A stretch of 64,000 nucleotides of DNA from Rhodoferax sediminis (GTDB taxonomy: Bacteria > Pseudomonadota > Gammaproteobacteria > Burkholderiales > Burkholderiaceae_C), in assembly GCF_006970865.1 (NCBI RefSeq), contig NZ_CP035503.1, positions 3,733,001-3,797,000 of the forward strand, in the 5' to 3' direction. Position 1 is the first letter of the stretch. Every line of letters begins with the position of its first letter. This document shows, piece after piece, positions 47,249 through 57,051 of the stretch. Below the pieces are notes generated by a model, which made no database searches, was not told the origin of the DNA, and saw only the letters and a program-made list of their open reading frames with translations. A program made the position numbers and the translations under genes.

Positions 47249-47502
47249 ATTTATTTTTGCGGAATCATTTTTCGCATCTACAGGCCGCCGCCAAAGTATG
47301 CGCCAAAGTACGCAGCCAACCCGCAAGCGGTGATGCGCGGAAAAAATCCCCGAAAGGCGCATATTTGCTTGATCTGCGGGAACAGCGCGTGCGCTGGCAA
47401 CGCCTGCGGGTCCATCACCGGCATCTGACGCAGTGCGTGCAAACCCACTCGCCCCCGTGAGGTTTTCGGGTCTGCGCGCCAATCCTCCGTTTCTGGGGCG
47501 AT
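47249..47502. other. ampD-nrdA intergenic region, upstream part
   Basis: No convincing gene. An open frame runs through to a stop at 47460 with a basic reading (KKSPKGAYLLDLREQRVRW) but has no suitable start or ribosome site of its own. Two tandem 12-base units, GCCAAAGTATGC and GCCAAAGTACGC, lie at 47290-47313. Confidence 0.4.
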
Positions 47503-47550
47503 ACACTACAGGTAGTGGCTTGAGTTAGCGCGAAACACTAGCTATAGTGT
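47503..47550 (+). promoter_or_regulatory. Two NrdR boxes upstream of nrdA
   Basis: Box 1 ACACTACAGGTAGTGG (47503-47518) and box 2 ACACTAGCTATAGTGT (47535-47550). Box 2 fits the known NrdR pattern (ACAC-TA...TA-GTGT), and the start-to-start distance of 32 bases is three helix turns, the usual spacing. NrdR represses ribonucleotide reductase genes in response to dATP/ATP. The nrdR gene itself is not in the window. Confidence 0.88.
47520..47548 (+). promoter_or_regulatory. Sigma-70 promoter of nrdA
   Basis: TTGAGT (47520-47525), 17 bases, TATAGT (47543-47548). The -10 lies wholly within NrdR box 2, and box 1 ends just before the -35, so bound NrdR would block polymerase. Confidence 0.72.
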
Positions 47551-47644
47551 CTCCATCGCGTAGCAGCCGGGGGCTTTGACAACCGTTTCGAGTCTGCCCG
47601 CCAGGCCATTGCCCCCCACAAAAATTGCGAAAGACGAGGAAACA

Positions 47645-50599
47645 ATGCAAGCAACTTCAAACCAGTCTCTCCCTGCCAGCACCAACCACCCTGCAGGCAC
47701 TTCCAGCACCCGGGGAACCGACAGCGCGGGCGCCCTGGCCGCCAGCCCGCTGGCGCACTACCAGATCATCCGGCGCAACGGCTCCGTCGTGCCGTTCGAG
47801 CCGAACAAGATTGCCGTGGCCATGATGAAGGCATTCCTGGCCGTACATGGCACGCAGGGCGCCGCATCGGCCAGCGTGCGCGAGGTGGTCGACAGCCTGA
47901 CCCAGGGCGTGGTGCGCGCCATGATGCGCTCGCGCCCGGGCGGTGGCACCTTCCATATTGAAGACGTGCAGGACCAGGTGGAATTGGGCCTGATGCGCGG
48001 TGGCCACCACGAAATCGCACGAGCCTATGTGCTGTACCGGGAGCGGCGCACCCAGGAGCGGGCGCAGCAGGCCACGCAGGCGGCGCCCAAGGCGCCTACG
48101 CTGCACGTGCTCGACGGTGGTCAGCGCGTGGCGCTGGACCTGAACCGGCTGCAGGGTTTGATCGAATCGGCCTGCGCCGGCCTGGGTGCCGACATCCGGC
48201 CCGACCCGATCGTGGCCGAGACCATGCGCAACCTGTACGACGGCGTCCCCATGGACGAGGTCTACAAGGCGTCGATCCTGGCCGCGCGCACGCTGATCGA
48301 GAAAGACCCCGATTACACCTACGCCACGGCGCGCCTGCTGCTGCACACCATTACCCGGGAAGTGCTGGGCGTGGAAGCCACCCAGGCCGAGATGGCGCAG
48401 CAATATGCCGACTACTTCCCCCTGGGCATCAAGAAGGGCGTGGAGGCCGAGCTGCTCGACGAGCGGCTGCTGCAGTTCGACCTGAAGCAACTGGGCGCCG
48501 CACTCAAGGCCGAGCGCGACCTGCAGTTTGACTACCTGGGCCTGCAAACCCTGTACGACCGCTACTTCCTGCACGTGCGCAAGAGCCGCATCGAGCTGCC
48601 GCAGGTGTTCTTCATGCGCGTGGCCATGGGCCTGGCGCTGAACGAAATCGACCGCGAGGCGCGCGCCATCGAGTTCTACGAAGTGCTGTCGTCGTTCAAC
48701 TTCATGTCCAGCACCCCGACCCTGTTCAACAGCGGCACGCTGCGCTCGCAGCTCTCGTCGTGCTACCTGACCACGGTGCCGGACGACCTCGACGGCATTT
48801 ACGAATCCATCAAGGAAAACGCACTGCTGTCCAAGTTTGCCGGCGGCTTGGGCAATGACTGGACGCGCGTGCGCGCGCTGGGCAGCCACATCAAGGGCAC
48901 GAATGGCGAATCGCAGGGCGTGGTGCCGTTCCTCAAGGTCGTCAACGACACCGCCGTGGCCGTGAACCAGGGCGGCAAGCGCAAGGGGGCCGTGTGCACC
49001 TACCTGGAATCGTGGCACCTGGACATCGAGGAATTCCTGGAGCTGCGCAAGAACACCGGCGACGACCGCCGACGCACGCACGACATGAACACCGCCAACT
49101 GGGTTCCCGACCTGTTCATGCGCCGCGTCATGGAAAAGGGCGAGTGGACGCTGTTCTCGCCCAACAACGTGCCGGATCTGCATGACAAGTTCGGGGCCGA
49201 CTTCGAGAAGGCCTACGTGGCCTACGAAGAGCGCGCGGCGCGCGGCGAGATCAAGCCCTGCCGTACGGTGCAGGCCAGTGACCTGTGGCGCAAGATGCTG
49301 ACCATGCTGTTCGAGACCGGCCATCCCTGGATCACCTTCAAGGATGCCTGCAACGTACGTTCGCCGCAGCAGCACGTAGGCGTGGTGCACTCCTCCAACC
49401 TGTGCACCGAAATCACGCTCAACACCAGCGACACCGAAACCGCGGTCTGCAACCTGGGCTCGGTGAACCTGTTGCAGCACCTGAAGGCGGCGCCCGAAGG
49501 CCAGGCCGGCGGCACCCAGGTGCTGGATCACGACAAGCTCAAGAAAACCATCACCACGGCGATGCGCATGCTCGACAACGTGATCGACATCAACTACTAC
49601 GCGGTCAAGAAGGCACGCGACTCCAACATGCGCCACCGCCCGGTGGGCCTGGGCCTGATGGGATTCCAGGACAGCCTGTACGAGCTGCGTATTCCCTACG
49701 CGAGCCAGGCCGCGGTGGAATTCGCCGACCAGTCAATGGAAGCGATTTGTTACTACGCCTACTGGGCCTCCACCGAGCTGGCCAGGGAGCGCGGCAAGTA
49801 TGCGAGCTACAAGGGCTCGCTGTGGGACAAGGGCGTTTTGCCGCTCGACACGCTGGAGCTGCTGGCACAGGCGCGCGGCGGTTATGTCGAAGTAGACCGC
49901 TCCTCGACGATGGACTGGGAGGCCCTGCGCCACAAGATTGCCCAGGACGGCATGCGCAATTCCAATTGCGTGGCCATCGCGCCGACCGCCACCATCTCCA
50001 ACATCATCGGCGTGGATGCCTCGATCGAGCCCTGCTTCGGCAACCTGTCGGTCAAGTCCAACCTGTCGGGCGAGTTCACCGTGATCAACGGCGGTCTGGT
50101 GCGCGACCTCAAGCGTTTGGGCCTGTGGGACGACGTGATGGTGATGGACCTCAAGCACTTCGATGGTTCGCTGCGTCCGATCGACCGCGTGCCGCAGGAA
50201 ATCAAGGCGCTGTACTCGACCGCGTTTGAAGTCGAAGCCACCTGGCTGGTGGAAGCCGCGGCACGCCGCCAGAAGTGGATCGACCAGGCGCAGTCGCTCA
50301 ACATTTACATGGCCGGCGCCTCGGGCAAGAAGCTCGACGACACCTACAAGCTGGCCTGGTTGCGCGGCCTGAAGACCACCTACTACCTGCGCACCATGAG
50401 CGCCACGCATGCGGAAAAATCAACGGTCACGGCCGGCCGTTTGAATGCCGTGACCTCGAGCGGGGAAGCCAAAGGCGGCGCCGGCACGAGTGCACTCGAT
50501 GCCGCGGCGGCGGCCGCACGATCGCAGATGAACGCGATGCCGGCAACCGACATCCAGTTCTGCGGCGTTGACGATCCGACGTGCGAGTCCTGCCAATAA
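47645..50599 (+). CDS. nrdA: Class Ia ribonucleoside-diphosphate reductase alpha subunit
   Basis: 984 residues; reduces NDPs to dNDPs. ATP-cone domains lie at the N-terminus (QIIRRNGSVVPFEPNKIAVAMMKAFLAVHG and a second region about 175-260). The catalytic barrel has the active-site Cys in SQLSSCYLTT, the N-L-C-T-E-I stretch with the radical Cys, ATISNIIGVDASIEP, and a C-terminal redox pair C-E-S-C-Q. ATG at 47645 follows GAGGA; an earlier TTG at 47576 lacks a site. nrdB follows after 119 bases. Confidence 0.96.
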   Translation: MQATSNQSLPASTNHPAGTSSTRGTDSAGALAASPLAHYQIIRRNGSVVPFEPNKIAVAMMKAFLAVHGTQGAASASVREVVDSLTQGVVRAMMRSRPGGGTFHIEDVQDQVELGLMRGGHHEIARAYVLYRERRTQERAQQATQAAPKAPTLHVLDGGQRVALDLNRLQGLIESACAGLGADIRPDPIVAETMRNLYDGVPMDEVYKASILAARTLIEKDPDYTYATARLLLHTITREVLGVEATQAEMAQQYADYFPLGIKKGVEAELLDERLLQFDLKQLGAALKAERDLQFDYLGLQTLYDRYFLHVRKSRIELPQVFFMRVAMGLALNEIDREARAIEFYEVLSSFNFMSSTPTLFNSGTLRSQLSSCYLTTVPDDLDGIYESIKENALLSKFAGGLGNDWTRVRALGSHIKGTNGESQGVVPFLKVVNDTAVAVNQGGKRKGAVCTYLESWHLDIEEFLELRKNTGDDRRRTHDMNTANWVPDLFMRRVMEKGEWTLFSPNNVPDLHDKFGADFEKAYVAYEERAARGEIKPCRTVQASDLWRKMLTMLFETGHPWITFKDACNVRSPQQHVGVVHSSNLCTEITLNTSDTETAVCNLGSVNLLQHLKAAPEGQAGGTQVLDHDKLKKTITTAMRMLDNVIDINYYAVKKARDSNMRHRPVGLGLMGFQDSLYELRIPYASQAAVEFADQSMEAICYYAYWASTELARERGKYASYKGSLWDKGVLPLDTLELLAQARGGYVEVDRSSTMDWEALRHKIAQDGMRNSNCVAIAPTATISNIIGVDASIEPCFGNLSVKSNLSGEFTVINGGLVRDLKRLGLWDDVMVMDLKHFDGSLRPIDRVPQEIKALYSTAFEVEATWLVEAAARRQKWIDQAQSLNIYMAGASGKKLDDTYKLAWLRGLKTTYYLRTMSATHAEKSTVTAGRLNAVTSSGEAKGGAGTSALDAAAAAARSQMNAMPATDIQFCGVDDPTCESCQ

Positions 50600-50652
50600 A
50601 TCAAGCCGCACTGCATCTCGAAATTGCGATGCAATTGAGCAACACAATATGA

Positions 50653-50690
50653 CAGCGATGTGAATGAGCACTTTGCATTTCACATCGCTG
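50653..50690. repeat. 12-bp perfect inverted repeat between nrdA and nrdB
   Basis: CAGCGATGTGAA (50653-50664) and TTCACATCGCTG (50679-50690) with a 14-base loop. There is no T run after it, so it is not a standard terminator. In the nrdAB transcript it would form a stable hairpin just before the nrdB leader, where it could influence processing or relative subunit levels. Confidence 0.6.
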
Positions 50691-50718
50691 CTTTCATAAT
50701 CTGAGCATTGGAAAATCT

Positions 50719-51957
50719 ATGTTGACCTGGGACGAAGAAGTCAAGCCCTCATTGCCTGCAGCACCAAACAGCGGTTTGCGAAACAACCGCGGGGTGGAAC
50801 TCCCGCCTCTTTTTTCTCCCTCTCCCGCTACCGGCCCACAGCCTGCATTGCGCACCCTGAATGACGGTGCCGTGATGCCCGCGCCGGCCGTTGCGCGCGC
50901 AATCCCTCCCACGCTTGTACCCGCCGCGAGCGGTGAACGCCGCCGCGTCAACGCCTCCGACAAGCGCATCATCAACGGCCAGACCGACGTCAACCAGCTG
51001 GTGCCGTTCAAGTACAAGTGGGCCTGGGAAAAATACCTCGCCACCTGCTCCAACCACTGGATGCCGCAAGAAATCAACATGACGCGCGATATCGCGTTGT
51101 GGAAGGACCCGAACGGGCTGACCGAAGACGAGCGGCGCATCGTCAAGCGCAACCTCGGCTTCTTCGTCACCGCCGATTCGCTGGCCGCCAACAACATCGT
51201 GCTCGGCACCTACCGCCACATTACGGCGCCCGAATGCCGCCAGTTCCTGCTGCGTCAGGCGTTCGAAGAAGCCATCCATACGCACGCCTACCAGTACATC
51301 GTGGAGTCGCTGGGCCTGGACGAAGGCGAGATCTTCAATGCCTATAACGAAGTGCAGTCGATCCGCGACAAGGACGAGTTCCTGATCCCGTTCATCGAGG
51401 CCATCAGCGACCCGAACTTCCATACCGGCACACCCGAGACCGATCAGACGCTACTCAAGTCGCTGATCGTCTTTGCCTGCCTGATGGAGGGCCTGTTCTT
51501 CTATGTCGGCTTCACGCAAATCCTCGCGCTGGGCCGCCAAAACAAGATGACCGGTGCGGCCGAGCAGTACCAGTACATCCTGCGCGACGAGTCCATGCAC
51601 TGCAATTTCGGTATCGACCTGATCAACCAGCTCAAGCTGGAAAATCCGCAGCTGTGGACGGCCGAATTCAAGACCGAGATCCGTGCCCTGTTCATGAAGG
51701 CGGTGGAGCTCGAGTACAAATACGCCGAGGACACCATGCCGCGCGGCGTGCTCGGCATGAACGCCTCCATGTTCAAGGGCTACCTGCGCTACATCGCGAA
51801 CCGGCGTGCCACGCAGATCGGACTCGAGGAGCTGTTCCCGAACGAGACCAATCCGTTCCCGTGGATGAGCGAAATGATTGACCTGAAGAAAGAGCGCAAC
51901 TTCTTTGAAACCCGCGTGATCGAGTATCAGTCGGGCGGTGCGCTTTCCTGGGATTGA
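50719..51957 (+). CDS. nrdB: Class Ia ribonucleoside-diphosphate reductase beta subunit
   Basis: 412 residues; carries the di-iron tyrosyl radical. The N-terminal 80 residues (Pro/Ala-rich) are an extension. The ferritin-like core has [18 protein letters not shown]-type [29 protein letters not shown] and [14 protein letters not shown], with the iron ligands. Same strand as nrdA and presumably under the same NrdR control. Confidence 0.96.
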   Translation: MLTWDEEVKPSLPAAPNSGLRNNRGVELPPLFSPSPATGPQPALRTLNDGAVMPAPAVARAIPPTLVPAASGERRRVNASDKRIINGQTDVNQLVPFKYKWAWEKYLATCSNHWMPQEINMTRDIALWKDPNGLTEDERRIVKRNLGFFVTADSLAANNIVLGTYRHITAPECRQFLLRQAFEEAIHTHAYQYIVESLGLDEGEIFNAYNEVQSIRDKDEFLIPFIEAISDPNFHTGTPETDQTLLKSLIVFACLMEGLFFYVGFTQILALGRQNKMTGAAEQYQYILRDESMHCNFGIDLINQLKLENPQLWTAEFKTEIRALFMKAVELEYKYAEDTMPRGVLGMNASMFKGYLRYIANRRATQIGLEELFPNETNPFPWMSEMIDLKKERNFFETRVIEYQSGGALSWD

Positions 51958-52136
51958 AGCATTCCTATAACCATAATGAAATCAAGAATCGCACAGACTG
52001 TTGATCGCGCCGCAGAGCGTGGCGACAGCCTGTGTTCCCGTGTTCATGGTGCTGGACATTGTTCCAACACCATGGATCGCTTCATGCAAACCAACAAGCA
52101 TGAAGTGCTCTTTGCAATTTGATCAAGGAGAAAATG
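51958..52136. other. nrdB to histone H1-like gene intergenic, with imperfect hairpin
   Basis: 179 bases without a gene. An imperfect inverted repeat, CATGGTG...CACCATG (52045-52074) with an inner TGGA/TCCA pair, lies about 60 bases before the histone-like start. It could be a leader structure; there is no T run. Confidence 0.4.
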
Positions 52137-52580
52137 ATGGCAACTGCGAAAAAACCGGCCGCAAAAAAGGCCGCACCTGCGAAGAAAGCTCCTGCTAAAA
52201 AAGTAGCGGCGAAAAAAGCGCCGGCCAAGAAGGCCGCTGCGAAGAAAGCCCCTGCCAAAAAAGTAGTGGCGAAAAAAGCGCCAGCCAAGAAGGCTGTAGC
52301 GAAGAAGGCTCCTGCCAAAAAAGCAGCAGCAAAAAAAGCGCCGGCGAAAAAAGCCGTAGCCAGGAAAGCCCCGGCGAAGAAGGCGCCAGCGAAGAAAGCG
52401 GCCGCCAAGAAAGCCCCGGCGAAAAAGCCGGCCGCCAAGAAAGCAGCAAAAAAACCCGCTGCGAAGAAAGCCGCGAAAGCACCCGCTGCCAAAGCAGCCC
52501 CGGCGCCGGCTGCCCCTGCGGCTCAGACGACTCTGAACCCGCAGGCGGCGTGGCCGTTTCCTACGGCCAGCAAGCCGTAA
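52137..52580 (+). CDS. Histone H1-like Lys/Ala/Pro repeat protein
   Basis: 147 residues made almost wholly of [14 protein letters not shown] repeats (residues about 3-120), ending [22 protein letters not shown]. This is the composition of bacterial histone H1-like and AlgP-like DNA-binding proteins, found in many Burkholderiales; it is expected to coat DNA through its Lys side chains. Codon-level repeats (AAGAAAGC, CCGGCGAAGAA) make it prone to length change. ATG at 52137 has GGAG six bases upstream; the adjacent ATG at 52134 is too close. Confidence 0.88.
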   Translation: MATAKKPAAKKAAPAKKAPAKKVAAKKAPAKKAAAKKAPAKKVVAKKAPAKKAVAKKAPAKKAAAKKAPAKKAVARKAPAKKAPAKKAAAKKAPAKKPAAKKAAKKPAAKKAAKAPAAKAAPAPAAPAAQTTLNPQAAWPFPTASKP

Positions 52581-52609
52581 ACAGCCAACAGCGGCTTGCC
52601 GCTTTCCAG

Positions 52610-52638
52610 GCCCGGTGTTGCAAAACATCGGGCTTTTT
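52610..52638 (+). terminator. Rho-independent terminator of the histone H1-like gene
   Basis: GCCCGGTGTT (52610-52619), loop GCAA, AACATCGGGC (52624-52633), then TTTTT. A 10-bp stem with one G-U pair. Confidence 0.93.
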
Positions 52639-52690
52639 CATGTCTGTCGCAAGCGCAGTGACTACCCCCTTGAGCGGGTGCAATAAATAA

Positions 52691-52740
52691 ATTGCTATCA
52701 AAATATGAGCCTCCTGTCTATGTGCCGTGTGGTCTACAGA
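52691..52740. repeat. Dispersed repeat copy (histone-like gene / PfkB intergenic)
   Basis: ATTGCTATCAAAATATGAGCC shares the start of the repeat family; the second half is diverged. The end overlaps the PfkB-type gene stop. Confidence 0.45.
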
Positions 52741-53636
52741 CCGATTTCTTTCAAATCCAGCGTGTAGTTCTGCGGCCCGCGCTGGGCAATCTTGAGCGCG
52801 CCGATGCGGTTCCCCAGCGCGGCGCAGCGCGCCAGGCTCCAGCCCTGTTCCAGCCCATACAGCAGCGCGCCGCGGTAGGCGTCGCCACAGCCCGTCGGAT
52901 CCACCACCGCGCTCGCCTTGACTGGCGGCACCAGGGTTTTTTCGCCATCGACCCACACTTCGCTGCCCTCGGCGCCCAGCGTCACGATCAGGCCTTGCAC
53001 GCGGCGTGAGAGCTCGGCACTGCTCCAGCCCGTGCGATCGCTGAGCATCTTGCCTTCGTAGTCGTTCACCGTGACCCAGGCAGCGAGCTCGACGAAGTGC
53101 GCCAGTTCCTTGCCATCGAACATCGGCAGTCCCTGGCCCGGATCGAACACAAAGGGAATGCCGGCCGCCTTGAACTGCTCGGCGTGCTGCAGCATCGCGT
53201 CGCGGCCGTCGGGCGAGATGATGCCCAGCCGCACGTCGCTGCGCGGCGCAATCTTCGTGAGGTGCGCCTGCTGCATGGCACCGGGATGGAAAGCGGTGAT
53301 CTGGTTGTTGGCCATATCGGTCGTGATGAAGCACTGCGCGGTGTAGGTATCGCCGACCTCGCGCACGAACTCGGTGCTGATGCCCTGCGCCCTCAAGCGC
53401 GCGATGTAATCCAGGCCATCACTGCCGACGGTGGCCATCGGCAGCGGGTTGCCGCCGAGCAGTTTCAGGCCGTAGGCGATGTTGCCGGCGCAGCCGCCGA
53501 AGTCACGGCGCAGCGCAGGCACCAGGAACGAGATGTTGAGGATGTGCAGCTGATCCGGCAGGATCTGCTCGGCGAACCGGCCCTCGAAGGTCATGATGGT
53601 GTCAAAAGCCAGGGAGCCACAAATGATTGCTGCCAT
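52734..53636 (-). CDS. PfkB-family carbohydrate/adenosine kinase
   Basis: 300 residues of the ribokinase fold. Starts MAAIICGSLAFDTIMTF; PfkB signature 1 region is GGCAGNIAYGLKLLGG and signature 2 DPTGCGDAYRGALLYGL with the catalytic Asp. An adenosine-kinase-like member (ITTDMANNQITAFHPGAM is typical of this group). Substrate not provable from sequence. The start is ATG at 53636; a longer upstream frame overlaps the DUF3426 gene. Confidence 0.87.
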   Translation of the reverse strand: MAAIICGSLAFDTIMTFEGRFAEQILPDQLHILNISFLVPALRRDFGGCAGNIAYGLKLLGGNPLPMATVGSDGLDYIARLRAQGISTEFVREVGDTYTAQCFITTDMANNQITAFHPGAMQQAHLTKIAPRSDVRLGIISPDGRDAMLQHAEQFKAAGIPFVFDPGQGLPMFDGKELAHFVELAAWVTVNDYEGKMLSDRTGWSSAELSRRVQGLIVTLGAEGSEVWVDGEKTLVPPVKASAVVDPTGCGDAYRGALLYGLEQGWSLARCAALGNRIGALKIAQRGPQNYTLDLKEIGL

Positions 53637-53656
53637 AAGTTTGGGATAAAAAGATG

Positions 53657-54694
53657 TCAGGGATAGAAGGCCAGCACGCGGTAACCCGCAATACGGGCCG
53701 CGATAGCGTTGTCCGCCACGCTGACAGGAAGCGAGCCGGTCCACTCGCCGCCCGCAGTCAGCACGGCCGCGGCGCCCAGATCGGTGGGCAACAGAACCCG
53801 GCGCAGCACCGGCTGATCCTGTGTGTCGGTCAGCGCCAGCTCAACGCTGGGCATGGCGAGTGCGACGGGCGCGGTATTCTTGATCGTGAGGCTGAGCTGG
53901 TAAACATTGTCACGGACTTTTTTGAACGACGAGCTGTCAACCACAATGGATTCAATCTGCCGCAGCGGCGCCACCGTGCAGCGCAGCGGGACGCACAGCC
54001 CCTGCAACAGGCCCCGGGTGCGCGGCTCGAAGGCGGCAATCCTGTCGCGCTCGTGGATTGCCCACTGCAGCCCCAGCAACACCAGCAACACAGCGCACGC
54101 CACCATCAGCAGGCGGCGAATCCGCGGGCGCTCCCACAACGCCTTGCGGTGGGCTTCCCGCACAAACGACACCTCCTGCAGGGCCGGGTCGGGGGCCGGG
54201 CCCGGCTCCTCCGGCGAAGGCGCCGCACTCGGCTCTGTCAGAAACCCGCTCACGGGCGCAGGCGACGGCTCGCCCGGCAGCACGTCCAGGGGTTCGTCCC
54301 AGGGCGCGGGCCACAGCACCTCATCCGCAAGGCCAGGTTCTGCAGATGCGCCTGGATCCATGTCCGGCTGTATTTCAGTCGGCGGCAGATCTACGCCTGG
54401 CGGCAGCGCCCAGGACTCGGTGTCAGTGTCCTGCTCGATGATTCCGGCGGCGGCCGCCCCCTCGGGCCCGGCGTCGGGCGCCGCCGGCGTCGCCCCCATC
54501 GCATTGCCGCCATGGGGCACCGAGGCCACCGACGGGGCCGGCGCTGCCATCAACGATTCCGGTAGCAGGTGCTCGGGCGCCTCGAAAACCTCGGTGCATT
54601 GCCCGCAGCGCACCCAACCGTCGGAAATCCTGAGTTGGTCGGGCACGACTTTGAACATCGTCCCGCAGGCAGGGCAGCGTGTGATCAGGCTCAT
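53657..54694 (-). CDS. Zinc-ribbon (MJ0042) and DUF3426 membrane protein
   Basis: 345 residues. The N-terminal zinc ribbon is C-P-A-C-G ... C-G-Q-C (ITRCPACGTMFKVVPDQLRISDGWVRCGQC style). A long acidic Pro/Ala linker (about 45-180), one transmembrane helix (RRLLMVACAVLLVLLGLQWAI, about 182-203) and a C-terminal DUF3426 beta domain follow. Function unknown; the order prmA-DUF3426-PfkB is shared across Burkholderiales. Confidence 0.88.
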   Translation of the reverse strand: MSLITRCPACGTMFKVVPDQLRISDGWVRCGQCTEVFEAPEHLLPESLMAAPAPSVASVPHGGNAMGATPAAPDAGPEGAAAAGIIEQDTDTESWALPPGVDLPPTEIQPDMDPGASAEPGLADEVLWPAPWDEPLDVLPGEPSPAPVSGFLTEPSAAPSPEEPGPAPDPALQEVSFVREAHRKALWERPRIRRLLMVACAVLLVLLGLQWAIHERDRIAAFEPRTRGLLQGLCVPLRCTVAPLRQIESIVVDSSSFKKVRDNVYQLSLTIKNTAPVALAMPSVELALTDTQDQPVLRRVLLPTDLGAAAVLTAGGEWTGSLPVSVADNAIAARIAGYRVLAFYP

Positions 54695-54743
54695 GGGTAA
54701 CGGATTGTAGGGTCGCCGCGCGGCCCTGGCGCCGCACCACGAT

Positions 54744-55652
54744 TCACAGCGTGGCGGTCATCAGTATCCAGCCGTCTTCGCTGTCGGCCACCACCAACCG
54801 CGCATACGGCGCATAAGCCGCCTTGAGCTCGTCGGCCTGGCGCTCCAGAATCCCCGCCATGACGAGCGAGCCGCCGGGCGCGACGTGCGCGCACAGCAGC
54901 GGCGCCAACACCTTGAGCGGCGTGGCCAGGATATTCGCCAGCACCGTCTGGTAGCGGCCCGTCGCCCGATCGGGCAGGCCGGCCTGCAGGCGCACGGCAT
55001 TGGCCTGCGCATTCAGCTTCGTGGACTCGACCGCTGCGCCGTCGATGTCGACCGCATCGATGTCCACGGCGCCAAATTTCGCCGCGCCAATGGCCAGAAT
55101 CCCGGAGCCGCAGCCGTAGTCGAGCACCCGGCCCAACGGATTGCCCGCGGCGTGTTGCCCGCCAGCACGGCCATGCTGCGCAATCCAGCGCAGGCACATG
55201 CGCGTGGTGGGATGCGTGCCCGTGCCAAAGGCCAGCCCCGGATCCAGCCGGATGATCGTGCGGGCCTGCGCCGGCGGCTCATGCCAGGTCGGAACGATCC
55301 AGAACTCGGGCGTGACCTCGACCGGCGCAAATTGCGATTGCGTCAGGCGCACCCAGTCCTGATCGGGCACCAGACTGATGCCGAGCAACCGGCATTCATC
55401 AAAGAAATCCTGCGCAGACAGCAAGGATGCTGCCTCTTTAGCTACTAACTCTGTAGCAAACAAAGCCAGCACGCGCGAGCGCTGCCAGCCGTCCTTCGGA
55501 GGCGGCATGCCGGGTTCGCCAAACAGGGCCTGCTCCGCGTCGGTCTGGGCATCAAAGTCTTCCACGGACACGCTCAGCGCATCGAGCGCCTCCAGCGCCT
55601 CGCTGAAGGTCTCGACCCGGTCCTGCGGGCACATCAGGCTCAGTTCAAACAT
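54744..55652 (-). CDS. prmA: Ribosomal protein L11 methyltransferase
   Basis: 302 residues. N-terminal L11-recognition domain and SAM domain with RVLDYGCGSGILAIGAAKFG, preceded by LDPGLAFGTGTHPTTRMCL, and the NPPY-like loop as ANILATPL. Residues about 61-72 are encoded by a dispersed repeat copy (55438-55472). Upstream of DUF3426 and downstream of accC on the same strand. Confidence 0.95.
   Translation of the reverse strand: MFELSLMCPQDRVETFSEALEALDALSVSVEDFDAQTDAEQALFGEPGMPPPKDGWQRSRVLALFATELVAKEAASLLSAQDFFDECRLLGISLVPDQDWVRLTQSQFAPVEVTPEFWIVPTWHEPPAQARTIIRLDPGLAFGTGTHPTTRMCLRWIAQHGRAGGQHAAGNPLGRVLDYGCGSGILAIGAAKFGAVDIDAVDIDGAAVESTKLNAQANAVRLQAGLPDRATGRYQTVLANILATPLKVLAPLLCAHVAPGGSLVMAGILERQADELKAAYAPYARLVVADSEDGWILMTATL
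55438..55472. repeat. Dispersed repeat core inside prmA
   Basis: TTTAGCTACTAACTCTGTAGC then AAACAAAGCCAGC. AT-rich core of the family, in frame in prmA, encoding LALFATELVAKE between the two domains. Confidence 0.45.
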
Positions 55653-55679
55653 GCGTGCTACGCCATGTGGGCTGTTCGC

Positions 55680-57029
55680 TCAGCGCTTGTGCTGCGCCAG
55701 CCATTCTTCGAGGTAGTGAATATTCGTGCCGCCCGCCACGAAATTCGCATCCACCATCAACTCGCGGTGCAGCGGGATGTTGCTCTGGATGCCCTCGATG
55801 ACCGTCTCGTTGAGCGCGGTGCGCATGCGCGCCAGCGCCTGTTCGCGCGTGTCGCCATGCACGATGATCTTGGCGATCATCGAGTCGTAGTTCGGCGGTA
55901 TGAAGTAGTTGGTATAGATATGCGAGTCCACCCGCACGCCCGGCCCGCCCGGCGTGTGCCAGGTAGTGATGCGCCCCGGCGAGGGCGTGAATGTGAACGG
56001 GTCTTCGGCGTTGATGCGGCATTCGATGGAGTGGCCGCGGATCTCGATCTGGCGCTGCGTGAAGGGCAGTTTTTCACCGGCCGCCACCATGATCTGGGTC
56101 TTGACGATGTCCACGCCCGTGATGAATTCGGTCACCGGGTGCTCGACCTGCACGCGCGTGTTCATCTCGATGAAGTAGAACTCGCCGTTCTCGTACAGAA
56201 ACTCGAAGGTGCCGGCGCCGCGGTAGCCGATCTTTTTGCAGGCCGCCACGCAGCGCTCGCCCAGCCGCTCAATCAGCCTGCGCGGGATGCCCGGCGCCGG
56301 GGCTTCTTCAATCACCTTCTGATGGCGCCGCTGCATCGAGCAGTCGCGCTCGCCCAGATAGACCGCATTCTTGTACTTGTCGGCCAGGATCTGGATCTCG
56401 ATATGGCGCGGGTTCTGCAGGTATTTTTCCATGTACACGGCCGGATTGCCGAAGGCCGCGCCGGCCTCGGCCTTGGTCATCTGCACCGCGTTGATGAGCG
56501 CCGCCTCGGTATGCACCACGCGCATGCCGCGCCCGCCACCGCCACCCGCCGCCTTGATAATGACGGGGTAGCCCACCGCCTTGGCCGTGCGCCGGATTTG
56601 CACCGGGTCGTCCGGCAGTTCGCCCTCGGAGCCCGGCACGCAGGGCACGCCCGCCTTGATCATGGCCTGCTTGGCCGACACCTTGTCGCCCATCAGGCGG
56701 ATCGACTCGGGGGCCGGGCCGATAAACTGAAAACCGCTTTTTTCAACCCGCTCGGCGAAATCGGCGTTTTCGGCCAAAAACCCGTAACCCGGATGGATGG
56801 CCTCGGCATCGGTCACCTCGGCGGCCGAAATCAGCGCCGGCATATTCAGGTAGCTCAGCGACGCCGAGGCCGGCCCGATGCAGACCGCTTCTTCCGCCAG
56901 TTTGACGTACTTGGCCTCGCGGTCGGCCTCCGAATAAACCATCACCGCCTTGACACCCATCTCGCTACAGGCGCGCTGGATTCTCAGGGCAATCTCGCCA
57001 CGGTTGGCAACCAGGATTTTTTTAAACAT
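55680..57029 (-). CDS. accC: Acetyl-CoA carboxylase, biotin carboxylase subunit
   Basis: 449 residues; ATP-dependent carboxylation of biotin on Acc[25 protein letters not shown]-grasp [51 protein letters not shown] and [14 protein letters not shown] all present. The start is ATG at 57029, 22 bases after the accB stop. Confidence 0.97.
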   Translation of the reverse strand: MFKKILVANRGEIALRIQRACSEMGVKAVMVYSEADREAKYVKLAEEAVCIGPASASLSYLNMPALISAAEVTDAEAIHPGYGFLAENADFAERVEKSGFQFIGPAPESIRLMGDKVSAKQAMIKAGVPCVPGSEGELPDDPVQIRRTAKAVGYPVIIKAAGGGGGRGMRVVHTEAALINAVQMTKAEAGAAFGNPAVYMEKYLQNPRHIEIQILADKYKNAVYLGERDCSMQRRHQKVIEEAPAPGIPRRLIERLGERCVAACKKIGYRGAGTFEFLYENGEFYFIEMNTRVQVEHPVTEFITGVDIVKTQIMVAAGEKLPFTQRQIEIRGHSIECRINAEDPFTFTPSPGRITTWHTPGGPGVRVDSHIYTNYFIPPNYDSMIAKIIVHGDTREQALARMRTALNETVIEGIQSNIPLHRELMVDANFVAGGTNIHYLEEWLAQHKR

Positions 57030-57051
57030 GAGTGGCCGCTTACTTTTAACT

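Noticed and set aside
47290..47460. Possible small basic gene between ampD and nrdA
   Set aside because: The open frame has no suitable start codon or ribosome site and no recognisable similarity; the tandem 12-mers at 47290-47313 are reported only as sequence.
47657..49636. A 659-codon open frame on the minus strand
   Set aside because: Antisense to nrdA, which is fully conserved over this stretch.
52137..52500. Regular short repeats that could suggest a CRISPR array
   Set aside because: The repeats are codon-level units of a Lys/Ala/Pro protein in one open frame, with no unique spacers.
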